Source: Clostridia bacterium
GTDB taxonomy: Bacteria; Bacillota; Clostridia; Oscillospirales; CAG-272
Direction of reading: 5' to 3'
Assembly: GCA_017504625.1 (NCBI GenBank)
Contig: JAFVQU010000006.1
Coordinates: 48,936 to 112,935, forward strand
Length of the DNA stretch: 64,000 nt
Shown: piece by piece, positions 22,861 to 30,826 of the stretch
How the letters are laid out: each line of letters opens with the position of its first letter
How positions within the stretch are numbered: the first letter of the stretch is position 1
Position numbers and translations under genes: made by a program
The notes under the pieces: generated by a model
Told to the model about the DNA's origin: nothing
Databases searched by the model: none
Seen by the model: the letters and a program-made list of their open reading frames with translations, nothing else

Positions 22861-24144
22861 TCAGATAACCCTTGCCGCGCCCTCGGGTCTGATGAGCAGC
22901 ACGAGGCACGCGCCATCTCCAAAGCAGGCGTCCATTGCCGCCTTGAACTGTGCAACCTTGTCCGCGGGTACGAAAGCCTGAATAGTTCCCGCAAAGCCGC
23001 CGCCGTGAACTCTCCATGCCGCGCGGCAGTCCTTAAGCACGCGCTCGGCAAGGCAGAGAGCAAGAGAGAGTCCTTGCTCGGCAACATTTTTGGAGGTGTA
23101 TACGTTCTGAAGATAGCAGAAGGAGGAGCGTCCCGACGCCTTCACGTTTTCAAAGAACGTGTCGATATCGCCGTCAAGGAGAGCTTTTTTCTGAGTTGCT
23201 ACGCGGCGGTTCTCCTCGATAAAGTGGAGTGCGCGGAGAATTGCGCGGTCACCGAGCTTTTCGCGGAGTGTGGGGAGCGCGGATATGAGCGCGTCCTCGT
23301 CGACCTCGCGCAAAACCTCCTTGCCGAAATGCGCCGCAACTGCCTTCATCTCTGAGGGAATAGATGCGTACTCGTCGGTAAGGTCGGCGTGATTTCCGCC
23401 CGTGTTGACGATGCAAAGATTATAGCCCGCGCCGGAAATGTCAAAGTTTATAGGCTCGATTATCGGGTTTTTAACGTCGGAAAAGTCAATAGCGACAATG
23501 CCGCCGACCGCGCAGGCAACCTGATCCATAAGTCCGCAGGGCTTGCCGAAGAAGGTGTTTTCGGCGTACTGCGAGAGCTTCGCGATCTCTACGTTGTCGA
23601 TATTTCCGTTATTGTATAAGTGATTTTCAATAGTTCCGATCATGTCCTCAAACGCCGCGGAGGAGGAAAGTCCCGAGCCCTTAAGCACGGTTGAGGTAGC
23701 ATAAGCGACGAAGCCGCCGACCGTGTGACCGTTCTCACGAAGCCCCGCGCACATGCCCGCGATGATAGACTCGCTCGTGCCGAATTTATTTTCGTCGGGC
23801 GCTACGTATTCGTTTATATTTACGCTGTCCTTGCCAAAGCCCTCGCTCTTTACGGTAACGATGCCGTCGGTCGTGGGTGCGGCGATAGCGATGATGTCAA
23901 GATTTATCGAGGCGGCGACCACGCATCCGCGGTTGTGGTCGGTATGGTTGCCCGAAAGCTCGCTTCTTCCTGCGACCGTGTATACGCTGACGTCGCGGTC
24001 AGCGCCGAATTCGGCGGTGAAGCTGTTTATTGCGTCAATATATCTTGCCTTTGCAGAGTCAAGGCTCGACTCACCGTAAAGCGAAATAAGCTTCTCGTCA
24101 AGAGAGCCGTCTGCGATTACTTTTATAAGATCGGTTGATTTCAT
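22861..24144 (-). CDS. galK: Galactokinase (GHMP family)
   Basis: 427 aa. GHMP motif I with the galactokinase signature is GRSELSGNHTDHNRG (59-73), motif II LKGSGLSSSAAFE (about 154-166) and motif III VHGGGFAGTIQAFV near the C-terminus. It phosphorylates galactose at C1 for the Leloir pathway; GalT and GalE are not nearby. ATG 24144 has GGAGG 7 nt upstream, so the ten extra residues of the longer reading are not used. It leads an operon with a membrane protein, walJ and rlmH, an unusual grouping. Confidence 0.9.
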   Translation of the reverse strand: MKSTDLIKVIADGSLDEKLISLYGESSLDSAKARYIDAINSFTAEFGADRDVSVYTVAGRSELSGNHTDHNRGCVVAASINLDIIAIAAPTTDGIVTVKSEGFGKDSVNINEYVAPDENKFGTSESIIAGMCAGLRENGHTVGGFVAYATSTVLKGSGLSSSAAFEDMIGTIENHLYNNGNIDNVEIAKLSQYAENTFFGKPCGLMDQVACAVGGIVAIDFSDVKNPIIEPINFDISGAGYNLCIVNTGGNHADLTDEYASIPSEMKAVAAHFGKEVLREVDEDALISALPTLREKLGDRAILRALHFIEENRRVATQKKALLDGDIDTFFENVKASGRSSFCYLQNVYTSKNVAEQGLSLALCLAERVLKDCRAAWRVHGGGFAGTIQAFVPADKVAQFKAAMDACFGDGACLVLLIRPEGAARVI

Positions 24145-24182
24145 ATTTTTTCCTCCGTGTTTAAAAATAAACATACAAATAA

Positions 24183-24211
24183 ATTATATCATATTCTTTT
24201 CGCTTCCGCAA
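24183..24211 (-). promoter_or_regulatory. Promoter of the galK operon
   Basis: Minus strand: TTGCGG (24206-24211), 17-bp spacer, TATAAT (24183-24188). Confidence 0.6.
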
Positions 24212-24267
24212 TAGACTTTTTTACTTTTATATTTCGATTTTTTATCAAATTTGCGGTAAGAAAAGAA

Positions 24268-24293
24268 AAAACGGACCCGTGAGAGTCCGTTTT
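24268..24293 (-). terminator. Terminator of the AbrB-family gene
   Basis: The stem AAAACGGAC/GTCCGTTTT (24268-24276 with 24285-24293) with an 8-nt loop is followed on the minus strand by TTTTCTTTTC. Confidence 0.8.
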
Positions 24294-24304
24294 ATAGGTA
24301 GCTG

Positions 24305-24550
24305 TCAGAAGGATGCCTTTATCTTTGCCAGACAATCCTCGCAAACGCGCTTGCCGCTGAAATATACGACGTTGTCGGCGTTGTTGCAGAAGATGCAGGA
24401 GGGCTGATATTTCTGAAGAATTATCTTGTTTTCGTCGGTGAATATCTCAAGAGAGTCCTTCTCGTTTATGTCCATTATCTGTCTTATGCTGATGGGAAGC
24501 ACTATTCTTCCAAGCTCGTCAACTTTTCTAACTACACCTGTCGATTTCAT
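24305..24550 (-). CDS. AbrB-family transition-state regulator with Cys4 tail
   Basis: 81 aa. The N-terminal swapped-hairpin SpoVT/AbrB DNA-binding domain is clear (TGVVRKVDELGRIVLPISIR). The C-terminal third carries CIFC and CEDC pairs, a zinc-ribbon-like element common in clostridial AbrB paralogues and absent from Bacillus AbrB. Such proteins repress stationary-phase and sporulation genes. It has a consensus promoter (24604-24632), and two 13-bp direct repeats lie just upstream. Confidence 0.9.
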   Translation of the reverse strand: MKSTGVVRKVDELGRIVLPISIRQIMDINEKDSLEIFTDENKIILQKYQPSCIFCNNADNVVYFSGKRVCEDCLAKIKASF

Positions 24551-24603
24551 TTTTATATTCTCCTTTTTTTCGGGTTTTGCGACCTTTTATTTTTTACAGG
24601 TAC

Positions 24604-24632
24604 ATTTTATCACAAGGAAATTTGTCTGTCAA
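24604..24632 (-). promoter_or_regulatory. Promoter of the AbrB-family gene
   Basis: Minus strand: TTGACA (24627-24632), 17-bp spacer, TAAAAT (24604-24609). Confidence 0.75.
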
Positions 24633-24638
24633 GGGCAA

Positions 24639-24681
24639 AAAATGGAAATTAATGGTTTGTTTACAATTAAAATGGAAATTA
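24639..24681. promoter_or_regulatory. Two AAAATGGAAATTA direct repeats upstream of the AbrB gene
   Basis: The 13-mer AAAATGGAAATTA occurs at 24639-24651 and 24669-24681, 30 bp apart (close to three helical turns), just upstream of the leftward -35. A TATAAT at 24686-24691 on the plus strand may belong to a weak rightward promoter. This is a candidate binding site for AbrB itself or another regulator. Confidence 0.5.
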
Positions 24682-24847
24682 TGGGTATAATTTGTCGGAG
24701 CTTGTCGAAATCGGTCAAAGCTTGCGAAAAGTAAGGAGAGCCTTGCGGCGCAAAAGAAAGCTATGACTGATTGTCGGGCGGGAAATCGGGCGAGAATAGG
24801 ATAAAAACGCGGCGGAAAAGTGAGCGCGGCACACATGGAGGACAGAG

Positions 24848-25117
24848 ATGATAAAGGGAGCTCAGAAAAGAATGATAGTGGTAAAAACGGGGGACAGCGC
24901 GGTGTTTGAGGAGGTATATTTCGTTATGCGCAGGGAGTCAAGCGCGGAAAGGCTTGACATGCTTGCCGAGGCGAACAGAATAATCGAAAGCTGCGGCGGT
25001 AACAGAAAAAGAGGCAAAAGCAAAAAGCTGAGAGCGGTATTCTGGTCGCTTGGCATCTTTCTTTGCGGCGGCGCGGTGGGCGGACTTATAAGCGCGATAG
25101 CGGGGCTTGCTTTCTGA
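24848..25117 (+). CDS. Small single-TM protein of unknown function
   Basis: 89 aa. A soluble N-terminal part (VVKTGDSAVFEEVYFVMRRE...) with a helical ANRIIESCG segment is followed by a basic stretch (RKRGKSKKL) and one C-terminal hydrophobic helix (about 66-88, rich in G/A). GGAGG lies 6 nt before the ATG, so expression is credible. No family recognised. It stands between the divergent AbrB gene and the RNase J transcript. Confidence 0.7.
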   Translation: MIKGAQKRMIVVKTGDSAVFEEVYFVMRRESSAERLDMLAEANRIIESCGGNRKRGKSKKLRAVFWSLGIFLCGGAVGGLISAIAGLAF

Positions 25118-25165
25118 GCCGTCGAGGCGGTCGGGCTTTGTCAGAGTCTGTCGGCAAGTCAACTG

Positions 25166-25194
25166 TTGACAAACGGCACTTTTTATTGTATAAT
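25166..25194 (+). promoter_or_regulatory. Promoter of the RNase J gene
   Basis: TTGACA (25166-25171), 17-bp spacer, TATAAT (25189-25194), a perfect consensus 234 bp before the start codon, so the transcript has a long leader. Confidence 0.85.
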
Positions 25195-25200
25195 AATAAA

Positions 25201-25427
25201 AGCGGCGTGCGAGTATTGTTGCGCACGGTCGGTCGGTAAGGAATTATTACGGGTATACCGTTTAAGATATTTGGCGTCACGCGTGTGACGCGAGCATGTA
25301 AAAATATTACGTCGAATATTTCTTCTCTGCGGAACGAAGGCGGGGAGGATACGACGTAAGCGAGCCTTGGGTGACAAGGTTTTTTTGCCGTGCGGAAATT
25401 TACGAAAATAAAATAAGGAGTGTATTT
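25201..25427 (+). promoter_or_regulatory. Long structured leader of the RNase J mRNA with a possible attenuator
   Basis: The 5' UTR of about 227 nt includes the hairpin GCGTCAC/GTGACGC at about 25275-25292 and a terminator-like element: AGCCTTG/CAAGGTT around GGTGA (25363-25381) running into a T-tract to 25386, about 42 nt before the ATG. No known riboswitch consensus was recognised. RNase mRNAs are often autoregulated through their leaders (rne in E. coli), so feedback control is plausible. Confidence 0.5.
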
Positions 25428-27503
25428 ATGGCAAAAACCAAGCAGATTGAAAAAAAGCTTGACGGCGCGGCTGTAGGTGGCGGATCAAAGGAAAAAAAGA
25501 GCGCAACCGCGCCCGCGTTCAGAAGAAAAAAGAATAATCACAAGACGCAAAACAAGCCTGCGGCTAAGAATAGCGCGGCTGAGATAAAGACCGATCCCGA
25601 AAAGGAAGCTGAGAAGGTTTCCGACAAGAAGCAAAAGCCCTCAAAGGTGGCGCAAAAGAGCGCGGCGCAGAAAAAGAACGGTCAGAGCGCGTCTTATCAT
25701 ACTCCTGCAAAGGACGTAAAGAATACGAAGGACGCGAAAAACGCGAAAAATACAAAAAACACAAAAAACACTAAAAACGCTAAAAACGGCAAGAGTGAGG
25801 GCGCAAAGCAATCTCCTCGTGTCAAGATTGAGAAAAACGATAACGCGACGGTGCGCATAATCCCGCTCGGCGGTCTTCACGAGATAGGCAAGAATATGAC
25901 GGCTATCGAGTGCGGCGACGACATAATCGTGGTCGATTGCGGCCTTGCGTTTCCCGACGACGAGATGCCCGGCGTTGACCTCGTTATCCCCGACGTTACC
26001 TATCTTGAGGCAAACGCAAGCCGCGTGCGCGGACTCGTGCTTACTCACGGACACGAGGACCATATCGGCGCGATACCTTACGTGCTTCGCAATATAAATC
26101 CCCCGATATACGGAACTAAGCTCACGCTCGGTATAGTGCGAAACAAATTAAAGGAATTCAAGCTCCCCGTAGCTCCCACGCTCAACTGCGTTGAGGCGGG
26201 AGATACCGTCAGACTTGGCGGTATGGCGGTCGAGTTTATCCACGTCAACCATTCGATCGCGGACGCGTGCGCGCTTGCGATATTCACACCGCTCGGCACC
26301 ATCGTGCATTCGGGCGACTTCAAGCTCGATCTCACCCCCATCGACGGCGAGATCATGGACATCACGCGTCTTGGCGAGCTTGGCCGTGAGGGCGTGCTTT
26401 TGCTTATGTGCGAGTCGACCAACGCAGAGCGACCCGGCTACACCCCGTCCGAGCGCAAGGTCGGAGCATCACTTGAATACATTTTCACGACGCACAAGGA
26501 GCAGAGAATAGTTATCGCGACCTTCTCCTCAAACGTCCACAGAGTTCAGCAGATAATCGACACCGCGGCGCGTCACGGCAGAAAGGTTGCGGTGACGGGA
26601 AGAAGTATGCTCAATATCGTCGGCGCGGCGGTCGAGCTTGGATATATGCAGATACCCGAGGGCGTACTTATCGACATCAGCGAGATGTCAAGCTACAATC
26701 CCGAGCAGATCACTCTCGTTACTACGGGAAGCCAGGGCGAGCCTATGAGCGCGCTTTACCGTATGGCGTTTGGCGAGCATCGTGACGTAAGGCTTGATAT
26801 GAACGACGTCGTCGTCATCTCATCATCGCCTATCCCGGGCAACGAAAAGCTTGTCGGCAGGATCGTAAACGAGCTTTGCAAGGTCGGCGTTGAGGTCATC
26901 CGCGACTCGTCGGTTGAGGTTCACGTTTCGGGACACGCGTGTCAGGAGGAGATCAAGCTCATGCTTGCGCTCACAAGACCCAAATATTATATGCCCGTGC
27001 ACGGCGAGTACAAGCATCTTGCGGCAAACCGCGCGCTTGCGCTCTCAATGGGTATCGAGTCGCAAAATATATTCGTATCCGATATAGGAAACGTGCTTGA
27101 GATAGACAGGCGCGGCGCGAAGATCGACGGTACGGTAAACGCGGGCAGAGTGCTTGTCGACGGCTACGGAGTCGGCGACGTAGGCAATATCGTGCTTCGT
27201 GACAGACTTCTGCTTTCTCAGGACGGACTTATCGTCGTGGTCGCTACCGTCAGCTCGGACGGCGGATATCTGCTCTCGGGCCCCGACATCGTTTCGCGCG
27301 GATTTATCTACGTCCGTGAGTCCGAGGAGTTTATGGAGGAGCTTCGCCGTGTGGCATACGCCTCGATAGAGTGCTGTCTTAACTCGAGAAGCCGCTCCGA
27401 TTGGTATCAGATCAAGGGCAAGGTCAAGGAGGATATGACCAAGTTCATTTTTGCCAAGACCCGTCGCAGACCTATGATCATACCCATGATAATGAACGTG
27501 TAA
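25428..27503 (+). CDS. rnj: Ribonuclease J with a lysine-rich N-terminal extension
   Basis: 691 aa. From about residue 141 it is a standard RNase J: TVRIIPLGGLHEIGKN, THGHEDHIGA (206-215, metal ligands), beta-CASP (ATFSSNVHRVQQI, VTGRSM, SGHACQEEIKLML, PVHGEYKHL) and a C-terminal domain. It combines endonuclease and 5'-3' exonuclease activity in mRNA decay and rRNA maturation. Residues 1-140 are a low-complexity Lys/Ala/Asn/Thr-rich extension with KNT/KNA triplet repeats (about 98-121). Basic disordered extensions occur on RNase J in some lineages and may bind RNA or partners. ATG 25428 follows AAGGAG. Confidence 0.95.
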   Translation: MAKTKQIEKKLDGAAVGGGSKEKKSATAPAFRRKKNNHKTQNKPAAKNSAAEIKTDPEKEAEKVSDKKQKPSKVAQKSAAQKKNGQSASYHTPAKDVKNTKDAKNAKNTKNTKNTKNAKNGKSEGAKQSPRVKIEKNDNATVRIIPLGGLHEIGKNMTAIECGDDIIVVDCGLAFPDDEMPGVDLVIPDVTYLEANASRVRGLVLTHGHEDHIGAIPYVLRNINPPIYGTKLTLGIVRNKLKEFKLPVAPTLNCVEAGDTVRLGGMAVEFIHVNHSIADACALAIFTPLGTIVHSGDFKLDLTPIDGEIMDITRLGELGREGVLLLMCESTNAERPGYTPSERKVGASLEYIFTTHKEQRIVIATFSSNVHRVQQIIDTAARHGRKVAVTGRSMLNIVGAAVELGYMQIPEGVLIDISEMSSYNPEQITLVTTGSQGEPMSALYRMAFGEHRDVRLDMNDVVVISSSPIPGNEKLVGRIVNELCKVGVEVIRDSSVEVHVSGHACQEEIKLMLALTRPKYYMPVHGEYKHLAANRALALSMGIESQNIFVSDIGNVLEIDRRGAKIDGTVNAGRVLVDGYGVGDVGNIVLRDRLLLSQDGLIVVVATVSSDGGYLLSGPDIVSRGFIYVRESEEFMEELRRVAYASIECCLNSRSRSDWYQIKGKVKEDMTKFIFAKTRRRPMIIPMIMNV
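25733..25793 (+). repeat. In-frame 9-nt repeat in the RNase J extension
   Basis: Tandem degenerate 9-nt units encode Lys-Asn-(Thr/Ala) triplets. The unit length keeps frame, so copy-number change would alter only extension length. Confidence 0.7.
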
Positions 27504-27602
27504 GGCGTTGATTTGCATAAAACGGGGCGCGGATCGCGGCACAAACGATAAAAATTTTCGTTTCGTTCACAATCTATTAAACAAAGCGCCCGTTTGTGAT
27601 AT

Positions 27603-27643
27603 TATAATATATAAGTTGATTATTTCCGACAGATAAGTCGGAA
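27603..27643 (+). promoter_or_regulatory. -10 element and 5'-UTR hairpin of the SurA-like gene
   Basis: A TATAAT lies at 27603-27608 with only a weak -35 (TTAAAC, 19-bp spacing). TTCCGAC/GTCGGAA (27624-27630 with 27637-27643) forms a hairpin in the leader about 30 nt before the start codon. Confidence 0.5.
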
Positions 27644-27676
27644 GACGATAAAAACAATGAAAAGGTGGAACCTATA

Positions 27677-29509
27677 ATGGGAAAAGGAAACAGAAACAGC
27701 CAAAGAAGACTTGAGGAGCTTCAGCAGAACTCCGAAAGAATTGCGGCTAACAAGAAAAAAGCAGACAATAAGAAGAAGGGTGACAGAGCGGTCACTATCG
27801 CGCTCGCTGCAGTTGCTCTTATAGTAGTTGCGGTACTCGTAGTATCTCTTCTCGCAACCAACGGCGTATTTATCCGTTCCGAAGCGGCTATGAGCACGGC
27901 TAACGTAAAGGTCGACTCCGCTATGATGAACTTCTTCTTCAACAATTATCTTTCCAGCTGGTATACCAACTACAGCTCGTATCTCAGCGCAGGATATTTC
28001 TCTCTCGACCCCTCCTACAGCCTTAAGCTTCAGAACTACGGCGCGGGATATGAGATCTACTTCCTCGGTGAGTACACGGGTACTTGGTACAACTACTTCC
28101 TTGATCAGGTATGCAAGGAGGTTGAGACCTACATCATCTACGCTGAGGGCGCTATCGCCGCAGGCCTTACCTTGACCGACGAGGATAAGACTCAGATCGA
28201 CGAGCTTATCGCGGGCATCAAGGCAGGACTTAAGGAAGCAAAGGCAAGCTTCAGCGATTGGTACGGCAAGGGCGTTAAGGAAAGCGACGTTCGCCGCGCT
28301 TACGAGCTTGTATTCCTCGCAGAGAACTTCATGGAGTATAAGCAGGCAGAGCTTGAGAAGGGCCTTGACGCTGACGGCTCGGCAATCGATAAGTACGTTG
28401 AGGAAAACAAGTCCAAGTTCTATACCGCAGACGTTCTTAAGTTTACTATAACTACTCTCTCCAAGAACTTTGGTAATGACGCAGCGTACGATCTTGCTAC
28501 CCAGATGGCAGTTGACGCCGCAAATAAGATCGCAGCAGCTACCACTCCCGAGGAGTTTGCACAGCTCGTAAAGGAATACGAGGATTCCAAGAAGACCTCT
28601 ACAAGCACTGAGACCGAGAACACTACCGAGGAAACCGAGGAGACCACCGAGTCTGCTGAGGCAACCGAGGAGACCGAGGAAACCACCGAGGCAACCGAGG
28701 AGACCGAGGAGACCACCGAGGCAACTGAGGAGACTCTTGACACCGATAAGTACAAGACAACCATTACCTACAACGTAGCAGACGATCTTGGCAAGTGGCT
28801 CTTCGAGGAGAAGGCAACCGCCAACACCACCAAGGTTATCGAGGCAACTGCCGACAAGACCGAGACCGTTAAGGGCGAGACCAAGCCCGACGGCACCAAG
28901 ACCGAGGACACTCAGGTTGCTTACGAGGAGCATACCGTAACCGTTTACCTCGTTATCGAGCCTATGCACGTTGACAAGGATCTTACCAAGAACTGCGGTT
29001 ACTTTATCTCTGACGACAAGGCGCTCGTTGAGGAGTTCCTTAACAAGGTAAAGGATTCCGTAAAAACCTACGAGGAGTTCCAGAAGGCTGCTGAGGCGTT
29101 CAACACCAAGCTTCACGAGGGCCACGATCACGAAGACGAGAACGCAACCGAGCCTGTAATCATGTTCGAGGGCGTTGAGGAGCTTCAGGACGGATATTTC
29201 CCCGACTCCTACAGTGTGCTTGGCGAATGGATCGATGCTAATGACAGAGAAGAGAACACCTTCTCCGACATCGTTGAGATCAAGATCGATGACAAGACCA
29301 CCTACTATGGCTTTGGTTACTTTGAAAAGTACGGTAACGAGACCTGGTACGTAAACGGCTACGCTTACACTCTTGACGAGCAGTTCCAGGGTTGGGTAGC
29401 AGAGCAGAAGACCGCTACTCCCATCACCGTTAATAACAAGGCACTTACAAACAGCATCACTCCCCTTATGTACGCCTCCAACGAGAGCCACGAGGGACAC
29501 GATCACTGA
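27677..29509 (+). CDS. Membrane-anchored SurA/PrsA-like protein with TE-rich insert
   Basis: 610 aa. A cytoplasmic Lys-rich N-terminus (1-37) is followed by one TM helix (about 38-60) and a large extracytoplasmic part. The region to about 300 has the helical layout of SurA N-terminal/parvulin-type chaperones (Tyr-rich helix, DEDKTQIDELI, then EENKSKFYTADVLKFTI). Residues about 310-360 are an acidic Thr/Glu repeat with a 10-residue period (EATEETEETT). His-rich patches HEGHDHED (about 479) and a C-terminal HEGHDH could bind metal. It is likely a foldase-like surface protein; catalytic activity is unproven. ATG 27677 has AAAGGTGG 8 nt upstream. Confidence 0.7.
   Translation: MGKGNRNSQRRLEELQQNSERIAANKKKADNKKKGDRAVTIALAAVALIVVAVLVVSLLATNGVFIRSEAAMSTANVKVDSAMMNFFFNNYLSSWYTNYSSYLSAGYFSLDPSYSLKLQNYGAGYEIYFLGEYTGTWYNYFLDQVCKEVETYIIYAEGAIAAGLTLTDEDKTQIDELIAGIKAGLKEAKASFSDWYGKGVKESDVRRAYELVFLAENFMEYKQAELEKGLDADGSAIDKYVEENKSKFYTADVLKFTITTLSKNFGNDAAYDLATQMAVDAANKIAAATTPEEFAQLVKEYEDSKKTSTSTETENTTEETEETTESAEATEETEETTEATEETEETTEATEETLDTDKYKTTITYNVADDLGKWLFEEKATANTTKVIEATADKTETVKGETKPDGTKTEDTQVAYEEHTVTVYLVIEPMHVDKDLTKNCGYFISDDKALVEEFLNKVKDSVKTYEEFQKAAEAFNTKLHEGHDHEDENATEPVIMFEGVEELQDGYFPDSYSVLGEWIDANDREENTFSDIVEIKIDDKTTYYGFGYFEKYGNETWYVNGYAYTLDEQFQGWVAEQKTATPITVNNKALTNSITPLMYASNESHEGHDH
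28608..28740 (+). repeat. 30-bp coding repeat in the SurA-like gene
   Basis: Approximately 2.7 near-identical 30-bp units encode EATEETEETT. It is an in-frame low-complexity linker. The opposite strand is open over a long stretch because of this bias, but is not a gene. Confidence 0.75.
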
Positions 29510-29520
29510 TAAAATCAATC

Positions 29521-29549
29521 GGGGCTGACGGCACTTGCGCGTCAGCCCC
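29521..29549 (+). terminator. Stable hairpin after the SurA-like gene
   Basis: A perfect 10-bp G/C-rich stem (29521-29530 with 29540-29549) with a 9-nt loop. There is no following T-tract, so it may protect the 3' end or terminate with help. Confidence 0.55.
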
Positions 29550-29639
29550 ATAAATCAAGTATGTCAAGACGCATTGCCACGGCATACTATGTAAATAATA
29601 TTTAGTAAGGACGCACGCGTCCGAAAGGAACTTTTTATT

Positions 29640-30320
29640 ATGGTACTTGAAACCAAGCAGACCACAATAGCATACAGATGCCCCAAATGCGGCGCGGGAG
29701 TTATGAGCGTCGTGGGACTTTTCACTCTTTCGGGTGATATGGTAAAGCTCAAGTGTACCTGCGGAGAGAGCGAGATGCAGGCGACTCTTCGCCGCGAGGA
29801 TAAGCAGGTCAGACTCAGCGTTCCCTGCATATTCTGCAACAAGCCTCACAGCTTTAACGTGAGCGAAAATCTCTTTTTTGGAAAGGACGTTTTCCTGCTC
29901 CCCTGTCCTTATTCGGATATCAATATCGGCTTTGTGGGAGAGCTTAATCAGGTCAAGGCGGAGCTTGCGCGCACCGAGCTTGAGCTGCTTGACATGCTTG
30001 AGGAGAACGGCATCGACGATTTCCGCAGTCTTCACGGCGATGAGAACGATCTTCCCGATCCGCAGATAGTTGACGTTATCGCTTATATCATAGGCGATCT
30101 TGACGCAGAGGGCAAGATATATTGCAAATGCTTCCCCGAGGGAAGAGAGCCTCTGCCCGACGGTGAGATGGACAGAGAGGACAGTGAATACGAGATCGAG
30201 GTTACCGACGACGGAATAAAGGTAAGCTGCAAATGCTGCGGCGCGTCAAAGGTCATTCCCACCGACTCAATGCTCTCGGCTCACGCATTTCTCAACAGCG
30301 ATTATTTAAGACTTGAATAA
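29640..30320 (+). CDS. Cysteine-rich zinc-ribbon protein of unknown function
   Basis: 226 aa. Paired cysteines occur as CPKC (14-17), CTC (39-41), CIFC (63-66), CKC in the second half and CKCC near the C-terminus, which suggests two or more zinc ribbons. A helical segment (NQVKAELARTELELLDMLEENGI) sits between them. No signal or TM. The AAAGGAAC site lies before the ATG, and strong hairpins border the gene on both sides, so it is monocistronic. It looks like a conserved clostridial protein, but no function is recognised. Confidence 0.75.
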   Translation: MVLETKQTTIAYRCPKCGAGVMSVVGLFTLSGDMVKLKCTCGESEMQATLRREDKQVRLSVPCIFCNKPHSFNVSENLFFGKDVFLLPCPYSDINIGFVGELNQVKAELARTELELLDMLEENGIDDFRSLHGDENDLPDPQIVDVIAYIIGDLDAEGKIYCKCFPEGREPLPDGEMDREDSEYEIEVTDDGIKVSCKCCGASKVIPTDSMLSAHAFLNSDYLRLE

Positions 30321-30332
30321 ATTGAACAAAAA

Positions 30333-30368
30333 CCGAGCCGACCGTGAAAGGTCGGCTCGGGCTTTTTA
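30333..30368. terminator. Bidirectional terminator
   Basis: A perfect 11-bp stem (30333-30343 with 30350-30360), loop GTGAAA, followed by GCTTTTTATT; it separates the zinc-ribbon gene from the convergent miniprotein gene. Confidence 0.9.
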
Positions 30369-30372
30369 TTTG

Positions 30373-30486
30373 TTATCTGTTGCAGCAGCAGCTGATAACG
30401 AGGAGCGCGATGAGAATGATCCAGATCCAGTTGTTGTCGAAAAGACCGCAAAGACAGCCGGTGTTGCATCCACAGTTAGAGTTCAT
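30373..30486 (-). CDS. 37-aa cysteine-rich membrane miniprotein
   Basis: A short gene of 37 aa beginning MNSNCGCNTGCLCG, with one hydrophobic helix (WIWIILIALLVI) and ending CCCNR. AAAGGA lies 7 nt before the ATG at 30486, and a strong terminator follows the stop, which support a real gene. It resembles the small Cys/Gly-rich and YjcZ-like proteins often found in spore formers, possibly spore-surface or membrane components; that is inference. An in-frame upstream extension to 30657 lacks a ribosome-binding site and family character. Confidence 0.65.
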   Translation of the reverse strand: MNSNCGCNTGCLCGLFDNNWIWIILIALLVISCCCNR

Positions 30487-30826
30487 AAAAAATTCCTTTC
30501 TGCCGCGGTTGCGGCGCAAAAATTGATGATGAATTTTGGCGTGAGGAAAATTCGCGCGGAAACAATGCATCTTGCCTCCGTAGAAAATAACCTTCACGCT
30601 GTCCTCCATGAAAGGTGTAGGTATTTTTGACGAGAATTGTTGTATTCTCACTATCATAATATGTCGCCGATAAGATTAGGTGAGTGGATTTTGTCGCGGA
30701 GAGGAGAAAAATAATGATCCCCGCGCGGCAAAAAAATTCTCAAAAGCTATTGTGCAAAAGGCGATTATATGGTAAAATATATAATGATGTAATATGCAAA
30801 TTATTGTTTTTGGAGAAAAATAAAAG
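30487..30826. promoter_or_regulatory. Intergenic region with the lepA promoter
   Basis: 340 bp without a convincing gene. On the plus strand TTGTGC (30750-30755), 17 bp, TAAAAT (30773-30778) is the best lepA promoter; an overlapping TATAAT lies at 30780-30785. A palindrome GAGAAT/ATTCTC is at 30634-30651. No RNA family was recognised. Confidence 0.5.

Noticed and set aside
27620-29551. Long minus-strand open frame antisense to the SurA-like gene (643 aa)
   Set aside because: It is produced by codon bias and the Thr/Glu repeats of the real gene; its Leu/Gly/Val-rich composition is an artefact.
30487-30657. In-frame N-terminal extension of the 37-aa miniprotein
   Set aside because: The internal ATG at 30486 has the ribosome-binding site; the extension has unrelated composition.
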